From assembly GCA_947305445.1 (NCBI GenBank), contig CAMZDU010000115.1:1-5068 (forward strand): a DNA stretch of 5,068 nt, read 5' to 3'. Within the stretch, counting starts at the first letter, position 1. The number at the start of each line of letters is the position of its first letter. The notes under the pieces are model-generated. The model searched no databases, was not told where the DNA came from, and saw only the letters and a list, made by a program, of their open reading frames with translations. The stretch comes from an uncultured Selenomonadales bacterium (GTDB lineage Bacteria; Bacillota; Negativicutes; Selenomonadales; Selenomonadaceae). Of this stretch, positions 4,516-5,068 are shown one piece after another. Both the position numbers and the translations under genes were made by a program.

Positions 4516-5068
4516 ATGAAATCACTGATGTTGGGCAACAAGGCACTTGCTCGTGGGCTGTGGGAAGCGGGCGTCGCGTTCGTGTCGAGCTACCCGGCAC
4601 GCCTTCAACCGAAATAACCGAGGAGGCCGTCAAGTTCGACGACATTTACTGCGAGTGGGCACCGAATGAAAAAGTTGCAATGGAGTCGGCATTCGGAGCG
4701 TCGCTGGCAGGTCGTCGCGCCTTCTGCGGACAAAAACACGTCGGCTTGAACGTCGCGGCCGACCCGCTCTTCACGCTAAGTTACACGGGCGTCAATGCCG
4801 GTCTGGTCGTCGTCGTTGCCGATGACGCGGGCATGCACTCTTCACAGAACGAACAGGACAGCCGACACTACGCAATCGCCGCCAAAGTTCCAATGCTTGA
4901 GCCGAGCGACTCCGCCGAGGCTTTGAACTTCGCCAAGCTTGCCTACGAAATTTCCGAGACTTACGACACGCCCGTCATAATTAAAATGTGTACACGCGTG
5001 GCGCACAGTCAATCGGTCGTCGAAATTGGTGAGCGCGTCGAATTTTCCAAAGCTTACGAAAAAAATAT
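4516..5068 (+). pseudogene. iorA: Indolepyruvate ferredoxin oxidoreductase alpha subunit, 5' part, frameshifted
   Basis: This is the N-terminal third of IorA, which with IorB oxidatively decarboxylates indolepyruvate and other arylpyruvates to aryl-acetyl-CoA and reduces ferredoxin, using thiamine diphosphate, in anaerobic amino acid breakdown. The first 27 codons (MKSLMLGNKALARGLWEAGV, then AFVSSYP) are in one frame. A base is then missing: CCGGCACG stands where CCGGGCACG would encode PGT, and the original frame stops at 4615-4617. From 4599 the reading resumes as TPSTEITEEAVKF and stays open to the window end. Restored numbering gives YPGTPSTE (26-33), WAPNEKVA (48-55, whose Glu is probably the cofactor-activating residue by analogy with related oxidoreductases), KHVGLNVAADP (74-84) and GMHSSQNEQD (106-115), all hallmark IorA sequence. 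Full-length IorA is about 600 residues, so the rest, with the ferredoxin-like domain, lies beyond the edge. The lesion may be real or a sequencing error; everything after it is well preserved. Confidence 0.85.

Noticed and set aside
4591..4600. Programmed -1 ribosomal frameshift in iorA
   Set aside because: The site (TAC CCG GCA) is not a recognised slippery heptamer and no stimulatory stem or internal Shine-Dalgarno is evident; IorA is not known to need frameshifting. A one-base deletion or sequencing error is simpler.

Overview
The window reads as a piece of chromosome from an anaerobic bacterium, most likely a Firmicute of the Negativicutes or Clostridia type. The grounds are the core order pyrH-frr-uppS-(cdsA), strong AAGGAGG-type ribosome binding sites, and a divergent gene for indolepyruvate:ferredoxin oxidoreductase, an enzyme of anaerobes. 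The phylum-level guess is inference; no rRNA or other taxonomic marker is present.

Most of the window (positions 1 to 4268) is one minus-strand operon, read right to left. It starts from a clear sigma70-type promoter (TTGACA, 17 bp, TAAAAT) and runs pyrH (UMP kinase), frr (ribosome recycling factor), uppS (undecaprenyl diphosphate synthase), two tandem family 2 glycosyltransferases, and the first codons of a probable cdsA (phosphatidate cytidylyltransferase) cut by the left edge. Gaps are tiny or absent (3 nt, 12 nt, a 1-nt TAATG overlap). The exception is the 73-nt pyrH-frr gap, which holds a heptanucleotide repeat in both orientations that runs into the pyrH stop codon.

The two glycosyltransferases are paralogues. 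Their start codons are 1049 bp apart, they share copied ribosome binding sites, and they share a 43-bp identical stretch. They lie between uppS and cdsA, which are usually adjacent, so they look like a lineage-specific insertion into a housekeeping envelope operon. UppS makes the C55 lipid carrier on which cell-surface glycans are built, so co-expression with glycosyltransferases is plausible; their sugar and acceptor cannot be read from the sequence.

The right end (4269 to 5068) holds a divergent intergenic region of about 247 bp and the 5' part of iorA on the plus strand. A one-base deletion in codon 28, inside the conserved YPGTPSTE motif, breaks iorA. The rest of the visible gene is intact in another frame, so this is either a sequencing or assembly error or a very recent mutation.

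I see no CRISPR array, insertion sequence, tRNA, rRNA or phage gene. Most of the window is ordinary core genome. The items most worth a second look are the inserted glycosyltransferase pair, the pyrH-frr repeat and the iorA frameshift.
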